This document shows, piece by piece, positions 44,043-53,144 of a stretch of 64,000 nt of DNA. Each line of letters begins with the position of its first letter. Position 1 is the stretch's first letter. Source of the stretch: Bacterioplanoides pacificum. Lineage in GTDB: Bacteria; Pseudomonadota; Gammaproteobacteria; Pseudomonadales; Oceanobacteraceae. The notes beneath the pieces were generated by a model. It was not told the DNA's origin, did no database searches, and saw only the letters and a program-made list of their open reading frames with translations. The position numbers and the translations under genes are program-made. Where the stretch lies: the NCBI RefSeq assembly GCF_042648445.1, contig NZ_JBHRYB010000005.1:62001-126000 (forward strand), written 5' to 3'.

Positions 44043-44628
44043 TTCCCTTCGTACACTGTTATTAACAGCAGCACTGGCAAGTGGTTTAACGGGCTGTGTC
44101 CTGGCGCCGCAGATGATTGAGTTAAACGAAAGTTATCCGTTGACAGCCGCTCAGGTGCATCCGCAGCGTGATGCGCTGGTGCGGGTTGTGGATCGGCGTC
44201 AGCGTTTCAGTGCCGAACAGATCGGCCATCGTGGTGGGCGTTTGCCGGAGAACTCTCCGCTGTCGATTCAGGCAGAGCTGAAAGATGTACTCACTCAGCG
44301 ACTGCAGAACTCTATGTCACAGCTGGGATTTGGTGGCTCCAGTCCGTTACCACCGTTAAAAGTGCAGTTGGATATTAACGACTTTATTTACACCTGTAAT
44401 GAAGGCGCACTGGTCAATGAATGTGGTATGCAAATGGCGTTTTACCTGACCGTGATCAGCGACAGCCAGACGTTTACCAAACCCTATACCATTAAAGAAA
44501 GTCGCCGTCTGGCGGCTTCACCCAATGTGCAATATAACCAGCAGTGGGTGAATGAGGTACTGGATAAACTGTGGGCGCATATCTTCAGCGATCATGAACT
44601 GATGATGGCGTTAAACGTACAGCGCTGA
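44035..44628 (+). CDS. YajG-like outer-membrane lipoprotein
   Basis: I place the start at ATG 44035, which has AAAGGA in the end of yaaA, rather than the longer frame from 43951. The 197-residue product has a lipoprotein signal MVNSLRTLLLTAALASGLTGC with lipobox LTGC, then VRVVDRRQ, ISDSQTFTKPYTIKES and a C-terminal VLDKLWAHIFSDHELM. This is the YajG family, function unknown. Asp is absent after the lipidated Cys (CVL), so transport to the outer membrane by Lol is expected. Confidence 0.8.
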   Translation: MVNSLRTLLLTAALASGLTGCVLAPQMIELNESYPLTAAQVHPQRDALVRVVDRRQRFSAEQIGHRGGRLPENSPLSIQAELKDVLTQRLQNSMSQLGFGGSSPLPPLKVQLDINDFIYTCNEGALVNECGMQMAFYLTVISDSQTFTKPYTIKESRRLAASPNVQYNQQWVNEVLDKLWAHIFSDHELMMALNVQR

Positions 44629-44651
44629 TCCGGCGTTGCAAAACTGCATTA

Positions 44652-44685
44652 CGCCACCTTCTCGCTGAACGCGGCGAAGGTGGCG
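44652..44685. terminator. Bidirectional hairpin between convergent genes
   Basis: CGCCACCTTCTCGC (44652-44665) pairs with GCGGCGAAGGTGGCG (44671-44685), one bulge, between the lipoprotein gene and the enoyl-CoA hydratase gene. Confidence 0.7.
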
Positions 44686-44693
44686 GCTAACAA

Positions 44694-45449
44694 TTATTTT
44701 CCGCCTTTTAAGACGTGCGTAATACGCGCCTGGGTTTCCGGCGTTTGCAGCAGTTCGGAGAAGGCGATCATTTCGGCTTCTACTGCCTGATTGACGCGTT
44801 CACGATGACCTTCCGCTTTGCCCAGCTTTTTAATTGCCCGTAATGAACCCTGGGAATTTTTCAGTAATTCCTGAGCCGCTTTCATGGCATGTTCCAGCGC
44901 ACTGCCGTCTTCAACGGCGGCGTTAATCAGGCCCCATTTTTCCGCTTCGGCGGCTTTAAAGAAACGGCCGCTTAACAGCAGGTCGGCGGCATTTTTAGCG
45001 CCAATGGCTTCTTTTAATAATACCGAAGAGCCGCCTTCAGCAGCGACACCAATCTTGGCGAATGGCAGGCTGTAACGGATGCTGTTGCCGGCAAAGGCCA
45101 GGTCGGCGTGCAACAGCAGGTTAGCGCCAATACCCACGGCGACACCTTCCTGAGCCAGAATCAGCGGTTTTTCCATGGCCGCCAGGGTATCAAAGATACC
45201 GGCCACGCCTTGTTGTACACCCTGCAGATCACCGTCGGGTAATAAATCACGCAGGTCGTTACCGGCGGTGAACTTGCCTTCGGCGCCGGTCATCACGATC
45301 ACTTTGACTGCGTCGTCCTGCTCGCAGCTCTGCAGTGCTGCAATCACGTCTTTGTAGGTTTGTACACGAATGGCGTTCAGCACCTGTGGGCGGCTGATGG
45401 TGATTAACGCAATGCCGTCTTGCTGGCTGAATTCGATATCCTGATACAT
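44694..45449 (-). CDS. Enoyl-CoA hydratase/isomerase family protein
   Basis: I prefer ATG 45449 (MYQDIEFSQQDGIALITISRP), as crotonase-family proteins start this way; a longer frame reaches 45512 without a better ribosome binding site. The 251-residue product has the oxyanion-hole motifs GAEGKFTAGNDLRDL and AVGIGANLLLHADLAFA. The first catalytic Glu position reads PLILAQEGVAVGIG, and the usual second Glu region is KIGVAAEGGSS. It probably hydrates enoyl-CoA or isomerises it in beta-oxidation. Confidence 0.85.
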   Translation of the reverse strand: MYQDIEFSQQDGIALITISRPQVLNAIRVQTYKDVIAALQSCEQDDAVKVIVMTGAEGKFTAGNDLRDLLPDGDLQGVQQGVAGIFDTLAAMEKPLILAQEGVAVGIGANLLLHADLAFAGNSIRYSLPFAKIGVAAEGGSSVLLKEAIGAKNAADLLLSGRFFKAAEAEKWGLINAAVEDGSALEHAMKAAQELLKNSQGSLRAIKKLGKAEGHRERVNQAVEAEMIAFSELLQTPETQARITHVLKGGK

Positions 45450-45590
45450 AACACTGATCTCTTCAGATGGTTTGGATAGCGCCATCTTGGCAGAGGGGCG
45501 GTAAAAATTCAAACAGGTGTTTGAATCTGTGCGGCTGGAGCTGTGGTGCCGGGGTGTTTATCATGCGGCTAAACCCGAAGGAGTATCGTC

Positions 45591-45902
45591 ATGGAACCGG
45601 CCAATCAATTAACCATTACCAGCCTCAGTGATGGCTGGCGTGATAAAGACAACGTGTTGCTACACGCCTGTTTTCAGTTGCTGAAAGACTGCGTTGAACA
45701 GGAGCATCTGCTTGACGGTAATACCGACTGGCAGGCTAATCCGGAACATTCGAAAGCGTTTGATGAGCTGACCTTTTTGTATCAGTGGTGGATCCAGCGC
45801 GATAAAGGTGCCGATGATTGTGGTGTTGCTGAGCCCCAGTATCAGCTGGAAAACGAGATGTTACATCGTCTGATTAATGTGCGCTGGGCAATGTGGACCT
45901 GA
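45591..45902 (+). CDS. Hypothetical protein, 103 aa
   Basis: Not recognised. An acidic, helical, soluble protein: LLHACFQLLKDCVEQEHLLDG, then KAFDELTFLYQWWIQRDKG and a C-terminal LENEMLHRLINVRWAMWT. A good GAAGGAG lies before the ATG. It sits alone between the enoyl-CoA hydratase and the 740-aa gene. It has no signal, no membrane helix and no catalytic motif. Confidence 0.65.
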   Translation: MEPANQLTITSLSDGWRDKDNVLLHACFQLLKDCVEQEHLLDGNTDWQANPEHSKAFDELTFLYQWWIQRDKGADDCGVAEPQYQLENEMLHRLINVRWAMWT

Positions 45903-46030
45903 GACCCCGGCTGCCATCTGCTGCGGCTGGCGTGAACAAACAGCGGCAGTGTTCGTTGCTGGCCAATAGTTCACTGAATTCTGACGGTGACAGGTTACAC
46001 TGGGGTTAAATCGTTATTGATGGAAGTAAC

Positions 46031-48253
46031 ATGAAGGACCTGATTGAACGTTTTCAGACATTGCCGCAACATTACCCGCAACTGCTGGATCAGGCGCTGG
46101 CCCGCAAAGGGCATATCGCTTATGCCGCTGCGGACTTTTTTACGTTGCAGCCGTTTATTGCCGAACTGATGCAATTGAGTGAGCCGCAGACCCGGTTATA
46201 TCAGCAGCCGGAAGAGGTACCGGGGGATGATGTCTACCTGCTGTTATTGAGTGATCAGGGGCTGGAATACGCGCGCTGGATGCTCGGCGATGAGGTACAT
46301 TACGACTTCTTTTTTATCGCTGACAATGACGCCGAAATCCGCCTCCAGGCATACCATAATGCCGGGCAGGTGAAAGCGGTTGAAGCGGAGCGGCTGGTAC
46401 GCAATGAGCAGGGCTTGCCCAGCCTGTACCAGCAGGTGAATGAGTTTATTCGTGAGACCCGTCATTACCAGTACACCACACTCAGCGATGAGCAGGGGGA
46501 GGTCGATATCTGTAATATCAGTATTGAAGGTTTTAACCCTTTACATAATCACAGTTATCGTCAGCAGCAGCGGGTATTTTTTGTTCCCGGCAGCTATACC
46601 GTTGACCGTATTGAATCGCTGGATGATGACGGTGATGTATTGTTTCAGCGTGCTATGCAACAAGCGTCGCTGGATGAACTGCTGGACCAGGCCGCCGACG
46701 TATTAACGCGCGAATTATTACAGGGGCTGGAAAATGCCGCGTTACCACAAACCATTTATTGTGTGTTGTTTGAATATACCTTACAGGGGCCGTTTCCACC
46801 CACGCTGGCACTGATTCAGCCACATGAAGTGGATGATAATGAGGAATACGGACCACTCAGCTGGCTGAATGCGCCGGATGCGGAAATTTTCAGTGAAGAT
46901 GATTTTGATGCGGTGGATTTCCACCATGGTCATTCCGCGTTATTTGATCGGTTAAATGCGCGCCTGGAGGAAATGGAGTTCGATGAGCAGAATGACCGGG
47001 TTGAGCAGTTCTATGTCTCTTTTTGCCAGGCGTTAATGAATAACCCGCAATTGCGCCAACACCTCCGCTGTGATGAGCAGTTTTTTGTCTGCGCGCGGGA
47101 TTTCGAAGCCTGTAATGAACAGGATTTACTGGCGCGGATTTTACCTCCCCGGCAATGGCAGCAAATGAAAGACGCCATTGATTGCCGCGAACAGCAACAA
47201 CAGCTGGCTCATCAGAGTGAACCACTAGTGCAGGAAGTGACTGAGCTGCTGGCACAGAAACAGGCCGACTACGCACAGCTGAAACAACAGCTGGCGGACG
47301 CGAAAACCAGCCTAGGTTATTATCCGGACAACCTGCTGACACTGGAACCGTTTGCGCTGGAACAAAAACACCATCGTCACTTGCCGCTCAGCGAAATGCT
47401 CCGGGCTGAGCCGCCGGAAAGCGGACACTGGTTTGAATATCAGCTGCATAATGGCCGCGCCATCTATTGTCGCGGTGTCAGAGATGGTCAGGTATTTCGT
47501 GAAAGTTTTATTTGCGATCGTGGCGATCAGGCCGAGTGTTACCACTTTCATGTGGCCCGGGATATTTTGCTGGAAGATTACGAGCAGCTCAGCCGCGACC
47601 GTCATGTACCGCGTTATTTTCGCTCGTTGTCGTCACATCAGGTCAGTGAAAGCCGTTACCAGTATGATGAGTCTCAGCGGATTAAACAGATAGAAAACCG
47701 CCATGCCTGGTTAATTCAGGGAGTGCGCTGGACAGAGCCGGGTTATGTTGACGTGAGCTATCACAGTGACGGCTCGCTGGCGGCTTTGTGTGGGGTTCTG
47801 GATGATAAACCTTATGTGCTGTACAGCTCGGATAATCAGTTTCTTGAGCAGCATATCGAAGCCTGTGTGCCGCTGTTGCACGATCTGCTTCTCGATGAAT
47901 TGCGCCAGCAGAATATCTGGGGCCAGACAATTTTATTGGAATACGATGAGTGTCATCCGTTGCCACCGGCGTTATTTTATATCGCCGATGGTTATTGGCA
48001 GGAAACCTTTCCGCGGCAGTATTTCGACAGTGAGATTTATCGCACCAGTCAGCTGGGGTTATACCTGATGATCTCGGATTCTGTGACCACTGACGGCTAT
48101 TTTGACAATGAGTTTAAACGGCAGAAATCGGCGCAGTTTTATCAGCGGGTTTGTCAGCAGCTGGAGGCGTCCTGGCAGGCGGAATTTAACACAACGGCGG
48201 ATATCCGGTTAAAAACCAAGTGGCAGATGTTGCCGGAGTTGCCTCCGGCATAA
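46031..48253 (+). CDS. Hypothetical protein, 740 aa, likely internal duplication
   Basis: Not recognised. A cytoplasmic, acidic protein with no signal or membrane segment. Two halves share short blocks: LLDQAADVLTRELLQGL ... YCVLFEYTLQGPFPPTLAL (about 210-260) matches LLHDLLLDELRQQNIWGQTILLEYDECHPLPPALFY (about 615-660), and VEQFYVSFCQALMNNPQLRQHL (about 330) matches KSAQFYQRVCQQLEASWQAEF (about 700). A Gln-rich coiled coil (about 390-430) links the halves. Such a two-lobed layout suggests duplication of one domain, with an unknown ligand. Codon use is like the core genome. Confidence 0.7.
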   Translation: MKDLIERFQTLPQHYPQLLDQALARKGHIAYAAADFFTLQPFIAELMQLSEPQTRLYQQPEEVPGDDVYLLLLSDQGLEYARWMLGDEVHYDFFFIADNDAEIRLQAYHNAGQVKAVEAERLVRNEQGLPSLYQQVNEFIRETRHYQYTTLSDEQGEVDICNISIEGFNPLHNHSYRQQQRVFFVPGSYTVDRIESLDDDGDVLFQRAMQQASLDELLDQAADVLTRELLQGLENAALPQTIYCVLFEYTLQGPFPPTLALIQPHEVDDNEEYGPLSWLNAPDAEIFSEDDFDAVDFHHGHSALFDRLNARLEEMEFDEQNDRVEQFYVSFCQALMNNPQLRQHLRCDEQFFVCARDFEACNEQDLLARILPPRQWQQMKDAIDCREQQQQLAHQSEPLVQEVTELLAQKQADYAQLKQQLADAKTSLGYYPDNLLTLEPFALEQKHHRHLPLSEMLRAEPPESGHWFEYQLHNGRAIYCRGVRDGQVFRESFICDRGDQAECYHFHVARDILLEDYEQLSRDRHVPRYFRSLSSHQVSESRYQYDESQRIKQIENRHAWLIQGVRWTEPGYVDVSYHSDGSLAALCGVLDDKPYVLYSSDNQFLEQHIEACVPLLHDLLLDELRQQNIWGQTILLEYDECHPLPPALFYIADGYWQETFPRQYFDSEIYRTSQLGLYLMISDSVTTDGYFDNEFKRQKSAQFYQRVCQQLEASWQAEFNTTADIRLKTKWQMLPELPPA

Positions 48254-48260
48254 GCGGCTT

Positions 48261-48869
48261 TCAGTTACCCTTGTATTCGCCCACGCCTCCGTATATCTGC
48301 GGGGCGTGCCGGCTGCCGTTTATTTTATACACCAGGTTGGCGCTGCTGAAACTATCATTGCTTTCCAGGTGGGCCACTTCTGTGGTGTAAACCAAAGCAT
48401 CGTTGCCGTTCATGGTCAGTGACCCCACGCCACCGTAAAAGTACACCGACACGTCATCTCCTTCGATGATTGCCGTAGCAACCCGCTCGCGGATAATCAC
48501 CATGCTGTCATCACTGTGTATTGTCAGGCTAGTTAAACCACCGTCAACACAGTGATCTCCGATATGGCTGGTCAGTGTTGCTGCTGAGGCAGCAGAGCTG
48601 TCCCAGAGGTAACGGTCATCATCCTCTTCGGCCGTCACGACTTTCTGGGTTATAGCCACTCCGCTTTCATAGTCACCGCCACAAAAGTTACGCGCTTCTT
48701 CATAATTGACCCAGCGCAGCTCTTCATTGTCATCGTCGCCGTCCGGCAAGCCTGAACCATTGCCGGGGAGATTGGCGTTGTTGGCTGAGTCGCCACCGGA
48801 ACTACCGCCACAGGCACTCAATAAAGCAGAAAAAATAAGAGCACTGAGAAATTTAACTGAGGTATGCAT
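48261..48869 (-). CDS. Putative lipoprotein, 202 aa
   Basis: The start MHTSVKFLSALIFSALLSACGG is a clear lipoprotein signal with lipobox LSAC. A low-complexity linker (Gly/Ser/Asn, then Asp) follows, and then a beta-rich domain of about 140 residues with LTSLTIHSDDSMVIIRERV, DDVSVYFYGGVGSLTMNGNDALVYTTEV and three Cys. I do not recognise the domain. Likely an outer-membrane surface or periplasmic lipoprotein. It converges on the 740-aa gene with a 7-bp gap. Confidence 0.75.
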   Translation of the reverse strand: MHTSVKFLSALIFSALLSACGGSSGGDSANNANLPGNGSGLPDGDDDNEELRWVNYEEARNFCGGDYESGVAITQKVVTAEEDDDRYLWDSSAASAATLTSHIGDHCVDGGLTSLTIHSDDSMVIIRERVATAIIEGDDVSVYFYGGVGSLTMNGNDALVYTTEVAHLESNDSFSSANLVYKINGSRHAPQIYGGVGEYKGN

Positions 48870-48967
48870 AGAAACTCCGTTTCAATAGAAAATGCGCCGC
48901 CATAACACACGATTTATGGCTGATAGTCGGTGAACCAGTTCTCAGGTTTATCAATAGTAGATGAGAT

Positions 48968-49846
48968 TTATTCGCTGAACATGCTGCGAAACTGCTCGTC
49001 GATCAGATCGCCGATGCCATCGATAAAGTGGCGGTAAGGTGCCTGTGGATCAGCGATATACAACGCATACGGGTGCCAGCTGCGGTTGTTATCGTAGCGC
49101 AGGTTAGCGAGTTGTTGGCGTTTATTGCCCCGCAGCAGAGGGTGAGGAACCAGCCCCCAGCCGAGGCCGTCGGCAATGGCATCGCGTACCAGTTCAAAGC
49201 TGCTCAGTGCGATGTGTTTATCACCGGGCAGGCGCTGGCTGGTATCGTCATCAACCTCTTCGAGAAAACGGATCATCGGGACTTTCGCCAGGTCGTCGTC
49301 GCTGACCCGGCTCAGCCCCGCCAGGGGATGATCCGCGGCACATACCAGTTGCAGGGTAATGGGCCCAATCACCCGCGGGGTCAGGCTGTGGGGTGTTTCC
49401 TGAACAGCCAGGCAACAGGCGATATCCAGTTGTTGCTGGTCGAGCATGTGTTGCAGCAGTGCCGGGCTCTGGTAGTGCATTTCGATTGATAACTGCGGGT
49501 GTTGCTGGTGCAGGCGGCGGATCAGCCGGCGCCAGAAGGATTCCGGCAATACATCATCCCGGCCGATCCGCAACAGGCTCAGCGGTTCCTGATCACGTTG
49601 CGCTTCGCGGCGAATATGATTGACCAGGGTGTCGATGCGTAAGCAGTCATCCAGCAGACGGCTGCCGGTATCCGATAACGTCATGCTGTTACCACTGCGG
49701 CTGAACAGCTGGCAGCCCAGCTGATCTTCCAGAGCGGCCAGCGCCATGCTGATGGTGCTGCGGTTGCGCTGTAGTCGGGCTGCAGCGGCAGCAATCGAAC
49801 CGGTCTGAGCGATGGTGACAAAATAACGAAGGTGCTCGGTGTTCAT
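48968..49846 (-). CDS. LysR-type transcriptional regulator
   Basis: 292 residues. The winged helix-turn-helix is at the N-terminus: LRYFVTIAQTGSIAAAAARLQRNRSTISMALAALEDQLGCQLFSRSG. A substrate-binding domain follows, with LRIGRDDVLPESFW and VREAIADGLGWGLVP-like DAIADGLGWGLVPHPLL. It is divergent from mdtJI with a 113-bp gap that contains a perfect inverted repeat, so it most likely controls that exporter. Confidence 0.9.
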   Translation of the reverse strand: MNTEHLRYFVTIAQTGSIAAAAARLQRNRSTISMALAALEDQLGCQLFSRSGNSMTLSDTGSRLLDDCLRIDTLVNHIRREAQRDQEPLSLLRIGRDDVLPESFWRRLIRRLHQQHPQLSIEMHYQSPALLQHMLDQQQLDIACCLAVQETPHSLTPRVIGPITLQLVCAADHPLAGLSRVSDDDLAKVPMIRFLEEVDDDTSQRLPGDKHIALSSFELVRDAIADGLGWGLVPHPLLRGNKRQQLANLRYDNNRSWHPYALYIADPQAPYRHFIDGIGDLIDEQFRSMFSE

Positions 49847-49869
49847 ACAGGTTAGCTCTTGATTATCTC

Positions 49870-49890
49870 AGCATCAGTTTTTCTGATGCT
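49870..49890. promoter_or_regulatory. Likely LysR operator in the divergent lysR-mdtJ gap
   Basis: Perfect 8-bp inverted repeat AGCATCAG (49870-49877), TTTTT, CTGATGCT (49883-49890). It contains T-N11-A type spacing, as expected for a LysR-family binding site, and lies 24 bases from the regulator start and 70 from mdtJ. Confidence 0.6.
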
Positions 49891-49959
49891 CAGCGATTAT
49901 AGCCAGTGTCTGCTCAGGATTAATATGGGCTGCGTTAATAATGCGATAACAGGTGAAGT

Positions 49960-50298
49960 ATGCATTGGGTTTATTTGTCTCTGGCCATTCTGGGTGAGGT
50001 TTTTGGCACAACCATGATGAAAGTGCTGGTCGATCAGGGTCAGGAGGAGGCCGGTATTCTGCTGGCGATCAGTATGATTGTGCTGTCTTATGGTTTTCTT
50101 AGTCAGGCAACCGACAAAATACCTGTTGCTATTGCCAATGCGTTCTGGGAAGGCAGTGGCATGGTGCTGATTGCTGCCGGAGCGGTGTTTATTATTGGTG
50201 AAAGCATCAGCTGGCTGCAGTGGCTGGCATTACTCAGCGCCATCGTGGGCATCGCAGTAACCCATCTGGGTTACCATCTGCAGGAGAAAGCAGCATGA
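49960..50298 (+). CDS. mdtJ: SMR-family transporter, MdtJ-like subunit
   Basis: 112 residues with four membrane helices. LSLAILGEVFGTTMMKV holds the conserved membrane Glu (residue 13); further on are LSYGFLSQATDKIPVAIANAFWEGSG and GESISWLQWLALLSAIVGI. It fits MdtJ better than EmrE. With the overlapping mdtI-like gene it should form the heteromeric spermidine exporter type of the small multidrug resistance family in the inner membrane. Its stop overlaps the next start by ATGA. Confidence 0.85.
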   Translation: MHWVYLSLAILGEVFGTTMMKVLVDQGQEEAGILLAISMIVLSYGFLSQATDKIPVAIANAFWEGSGMVLIAAGAVFIIGESISWLQWLALLSAIVGIAVTHLGYHLQEKAA

Positions 50299-50630
50299 GT
50301 TGGTCATTATTGCTGGTTCTGGGGTCTGTGGCACTGGATATCCTCGCCAATGTGTCACTGGAGTTGTCCCGCGGTTTTCGGCGCAAAGGCTGGGGTGTGC
50401 TGGCGATTGTGGCCATTATGGCGGCATTTGCGCTGTTGGGTTTTGCGGTCAAAGGGATGGATTTGTTTGTGGCTTATGCCATTTGGGGCGCGTTATCGAT
50501 CAGTGGTACCGCACTGGCCACCTGGTGGCTATTTCAGCATCGTCTGAACCGGGTGAGCTGTAGCGGTCTGGCGTTGCTGGTGATTTCTATTGCTCTGATG
50601 CAATACGCTAACTCGCAGGCGCTGGTTTAG
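50295..50630 (+). CDS. mdtI: SMR-family transporter, MdtI-like subunit
   Basis: I start at ATG 50295 (MSWSLLLVLGSVAL), overlapping mdtJ by 4 bases with AGGAG upstream. The 111-residue product matches MdtI: DILANVSLELSRGFRRK, FAVKGMDLFVAYAIWGA and QHRLNRVSCSGLALLVISIAL. In E. coli MdtI the membrane carboxylate is Glu19 (LEIVANV); here it is Asp15 (LDILANV), a conservative but notable change. The Asp of KGMDL is kept. Partner of MdtJ. Confidence 0.85.
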   Translation: MSWSLLLVLGSVALDILANVSLELSRGFRRKGWGVLAIVAIMAAFALLGFAVKGMDLFVAYAIWGALSISGTALATWWLFQHRLNRVSCSGLALLVISIALMQYANSQALV

Positions 50631-50637
50631 GGCGGGC

Positions 50638-50670
50638 AAAAAAAAGCCCTGAAGCGTCAGGCTTCAGGGC
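50638..50670 (-). terminator. Terminator downstream of prc
   Basis: 10-bp perfect stem GCCCTGAAGC (50646-50655) / GCTTCAGGGC (50661-50670); on the minus strand a run of eight T follows (50645-50638). It also lies directly after mdtI. Confidence 0.88.
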
Positions 50671-50689
50671 GGTGGTGGTAACGCCGGGA

Positions 50690-52921
50690 TCAGTTCAGGC
50701 GTTGTGCCATGGCGGTGCCGGGTTGTGTCAGGCCGATAAAGTCGAGCAGGATATGACCGGTTTCGGTTAACACCGCATCGTCTTCTTTTTCGTCTTCTTT
50801 ATCCGGGTCGCTTTCTGCGCCTGCGTCATCACCGCTGGCCTGTTGCTTGTGTTTTTCCTCCGGTGTCAGTGCACTGTCGGCGGAGGGATTGTGCTCTTCG
50901 GTTTCGTTGTCTTTGCCATCATCATCGAGGCTGTCGAGCAGGGGCATGCCTTTGGCTTTCCGGCGGCTGTTTTCCAGTGCCAGGCGACGCTGGTCGTTGG
51001 CTTCACGTTCCTCTTTGCGCACTTTTTCGTTCAGTGATACCTGAGTTTTGTCACGTAACTCGGTGATCAGGGCTTTTTGTTCACGCATAAACAGGAAGTC
51101 CGGGTTGTCACTGATACGTTGCTGATGTTTATCGCGCAGGGTCGGCACCAGCTTGGTCAGCGAGCCGCTTTTTTCATGTTCGGCCGGGCGGATGGTATCC
51201 CAGGGCAGGGCTTCGTCCAGCGCACTTTCGCCGATTTTGTCTTTATCGAATAACGACGGGAACAGGATGTCCGGGATAACCCCCTGATGTTGTGTGCTGT
51301 CACCGGAAACCCGGTAAAACTTCGCCTGCGTGATTTTCAGCTGGCCATGGTGTAACGGCCGCAGCGATTGCACTGTGCCTTTACCAAAGGTCTGGCCACC
51401 CACTACTAAGCCGCGGCCGTAGTCCTGAATGGCTCCGGCAAAAATCTCTGACGCTGAAGCGCTGAGGCGGTTAACCAGTACGGTGAGCGGGCCGTCGTAT
51501 AACACGCCCGGGTCCTGATCCTGTAATACTTCAACCCGACCACGAATACTGCGTACCTGAACCACCGGACCGGTCGGAATAAACAGGCCGGTTAATGAAA
51601 TCGCTTCTTCCAGTGAGCCGCCACCGTTATTACGCAGGTCGATGATCAGCCCTTCGACGCCGTCCATTTTCAGTTCCTGAATCAGACGGGCCACATCGCG
51701 GGTGGTGGAGCGGTAGTCCGGCTTGTTTTCCATCCGGCCTTTAAAGTCGATGTAGAAGGTCGGGATATCAATTACCCCGACTTTGCGGCTGTGTTCACCG
51801 TCTTTAATTTCGATGATTTCTTTTTGTGCCGACTGTTCTTCCAGTTTGACTTCATCACGAACGATAGCGACCGTTTTACTTTCGTTGCCGCTGCCACTGG
51901 ACGGTAAAATTTCCAGCCGTACGGTTGTGCCTTTTGGCCCGCGGATCAGGTCGACCACTTCGTCCAGGCGCCAGCCGATCACATCAACCATGTCACCGTC
52001 GGCATTCTGGCCGACGCCAATGATTTTATCCGCCGGCTCCAGATTACCGGCTTTATCCGCTGGCCCGGCCGGGACCAGGCGTACCACCTTGGTGTGTTCA
52101 TCTTCGGTTTGTAATACCGCACCAATGCCCTGCAATGACAGGCTCATATTGATGTTGAAGTTTTCAGTATTACGTGGCGAAAAGTACTGGGTGTGAGGAT
52201 CGAAAGAACGGGTGACCGCATTCATAAACGTCTGGTAGGCATCTTCCGGTTTCGACAGATGTACGCGGTTCAGCTGATTCTGATAACGTTTGCTCAGCAG
52301 CTCGATGATGTCTTTTTTCTCTTTGCCGGCCAGTTTCAGATTGAGCATGGAGTTTTTCAGCCGTTTCAGCCACAGCTGATCCAGTTCGCTGCTGGTGGTG
52401 GCCCACTGAGCATCTTCACGGTCGAGTTCCAGTGTCTCGTCACCATCAAACTGATATTTGGCGGCGTTGTTTTTCAGCTCGTTGAGTAAAAAGGATAACC
52501 GTTCTGACACCCGTTGTTCGAAACGGTTAAAAATAACAAAGCCGGGTTCCATATCGCCACGGGCGAGGGCATCGTCAAGTTGCAGGCGATATTTCTCAAA
52601 TTCGCGGATATCGCTGGCGAGAAAATAGCTGCGGGTACTGTCGACATCATCCAGCAGAATATCCAGCACCTTAGACGAAAGTTTGTCGTCCAGCCGGCGA
52701 TGTTCGTAATGGCCACGTAACAGGTTGTTCAGAATCTGCTGGCTGGTAACCGAATGGGTACGATTGGGCTCCAGCGGTTCAAACGGGGTGCCCGGGGCAA
52801 TGGTCTCGATTGTGGCCAGCGACCAGGACGAAGCCAGAGACAGGGAAATAACTACCAGACTGTGTTGTGCCCGCTTGGTAGTGGAGCGGAGCTTGGAAAA
52901 GCAATCAGAAATAAAACTCAT
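50690..52921 (-). CDS. prc: Tail-specific carboxy-terminal protease Prc
   Basis: I start at ATG 52921 (MSFISDCFSKLRS), 15 codons inside the longest frame. 743 residues: a signal-like segment (SLVVISLSLASSWSLA), an N-terminal Prc domain, a PDZ domain (about 255-330, GIGAVLQTEDEHTKVVRL), and the S41 catalytic region with Ser in LVNRLSASASEIFAGAI and Lys in GGQTFGKGTVQSL. A C-terminal DUF3340-type region follows, with an Asp/Glu-rich insert of about 60 residues (GDDAGAESDPDKEDEKEDD). Periplasmic; it trims cell-wall enzymes and lipoproteins such as penicillin-binding protein 3 in E. coli. Confidence 0.93.
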   Translation of the reverse strand: MSFISDCFSKLRSTTKRAQHSLVVISLSLASSWSLATIETIAPGTPFEPLEPNRTHSVTSQQILNNLLRGHYEHRRLDDKLSSKVLDILLDDVDSTRSYFLASDIREFEKYRLQLDDALARGDMEPGFVIFNRFEQRVSERLSFLLNELKNNAAKYQFDGDETLELDREDAQWATTSSELDQLWLKRLKNSMLNLKLAGKEKKDIIELLSKRYQNQLNRVHLSKPEDAYQTFMNAVTRSFDPHTQYFSPRNTENFNINMSLSLQGIGAVLQTEDEHTKVVRLVPAGPADKAGNLEPADKIIGVGQNADGDMVDVIGWRLDEVVDLIRGPKGTTVRLEILPSSGSGNESKTVAIVRDEVKLEEQSAQKEIIEIKDGEHSRKVGVIDIPTFYIDFKGRMENKPDYRSTTRDVARLIQELKMDGVEGLIIDLRNNGGGSLEEAISLTGLFIPTGPVVQVRSIRGRVEVLQDQDPGVLYDGPLTVLVNRLSASASEIFAGAIQDYGRGLVVGGQTFGKGTVQSLRPLHHGQLKITQAKFYRVSGDSTQHQGVIPDILFPSLFDKDKIGESALDEALPWDTIRPAEHEKSGSLTKLVPTLRDKHQQRISDNPDFLFMREQKALITELRDKTQVSLNEKVRKEEREANDQRRLALENSRRKAKGMPLLDSLDDDGKDNETEEHNPSADSALTPEEKHKQQASGDDAGAESDPDKEDEKEDDAVLTETGHILLDFIGLTQPGTAMAQRLN

Positions 52922-53144
52922 CGTTGTCGCCGGTTGTCCTTGTTGTTTGTACTGACACCTGAGCACGGTTATGATGCCGCACCCTGATGCTACGGTATCT
53001 CGGCGTGGCTGTCATCTATGCGCCGGATAACTGTAAGACAGTTTACAAACGATTACATCAGGGTTTGACCTGCTGCAGCAGCGTTCCGGTTGATTCCGGA
53101 GTCCGATCGTTGCCGCAGAGAACATTCAACGGTCGGAGTTAATT

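Noticed and set aside
52981..53064. 9-bp inverted repeat ACCCTGATG / CATCAGGGT, 66 bp apart, in the prc-thioesterase gap
   Set aside because: The distance is large and no regulator or known motif fits; it may be chance.
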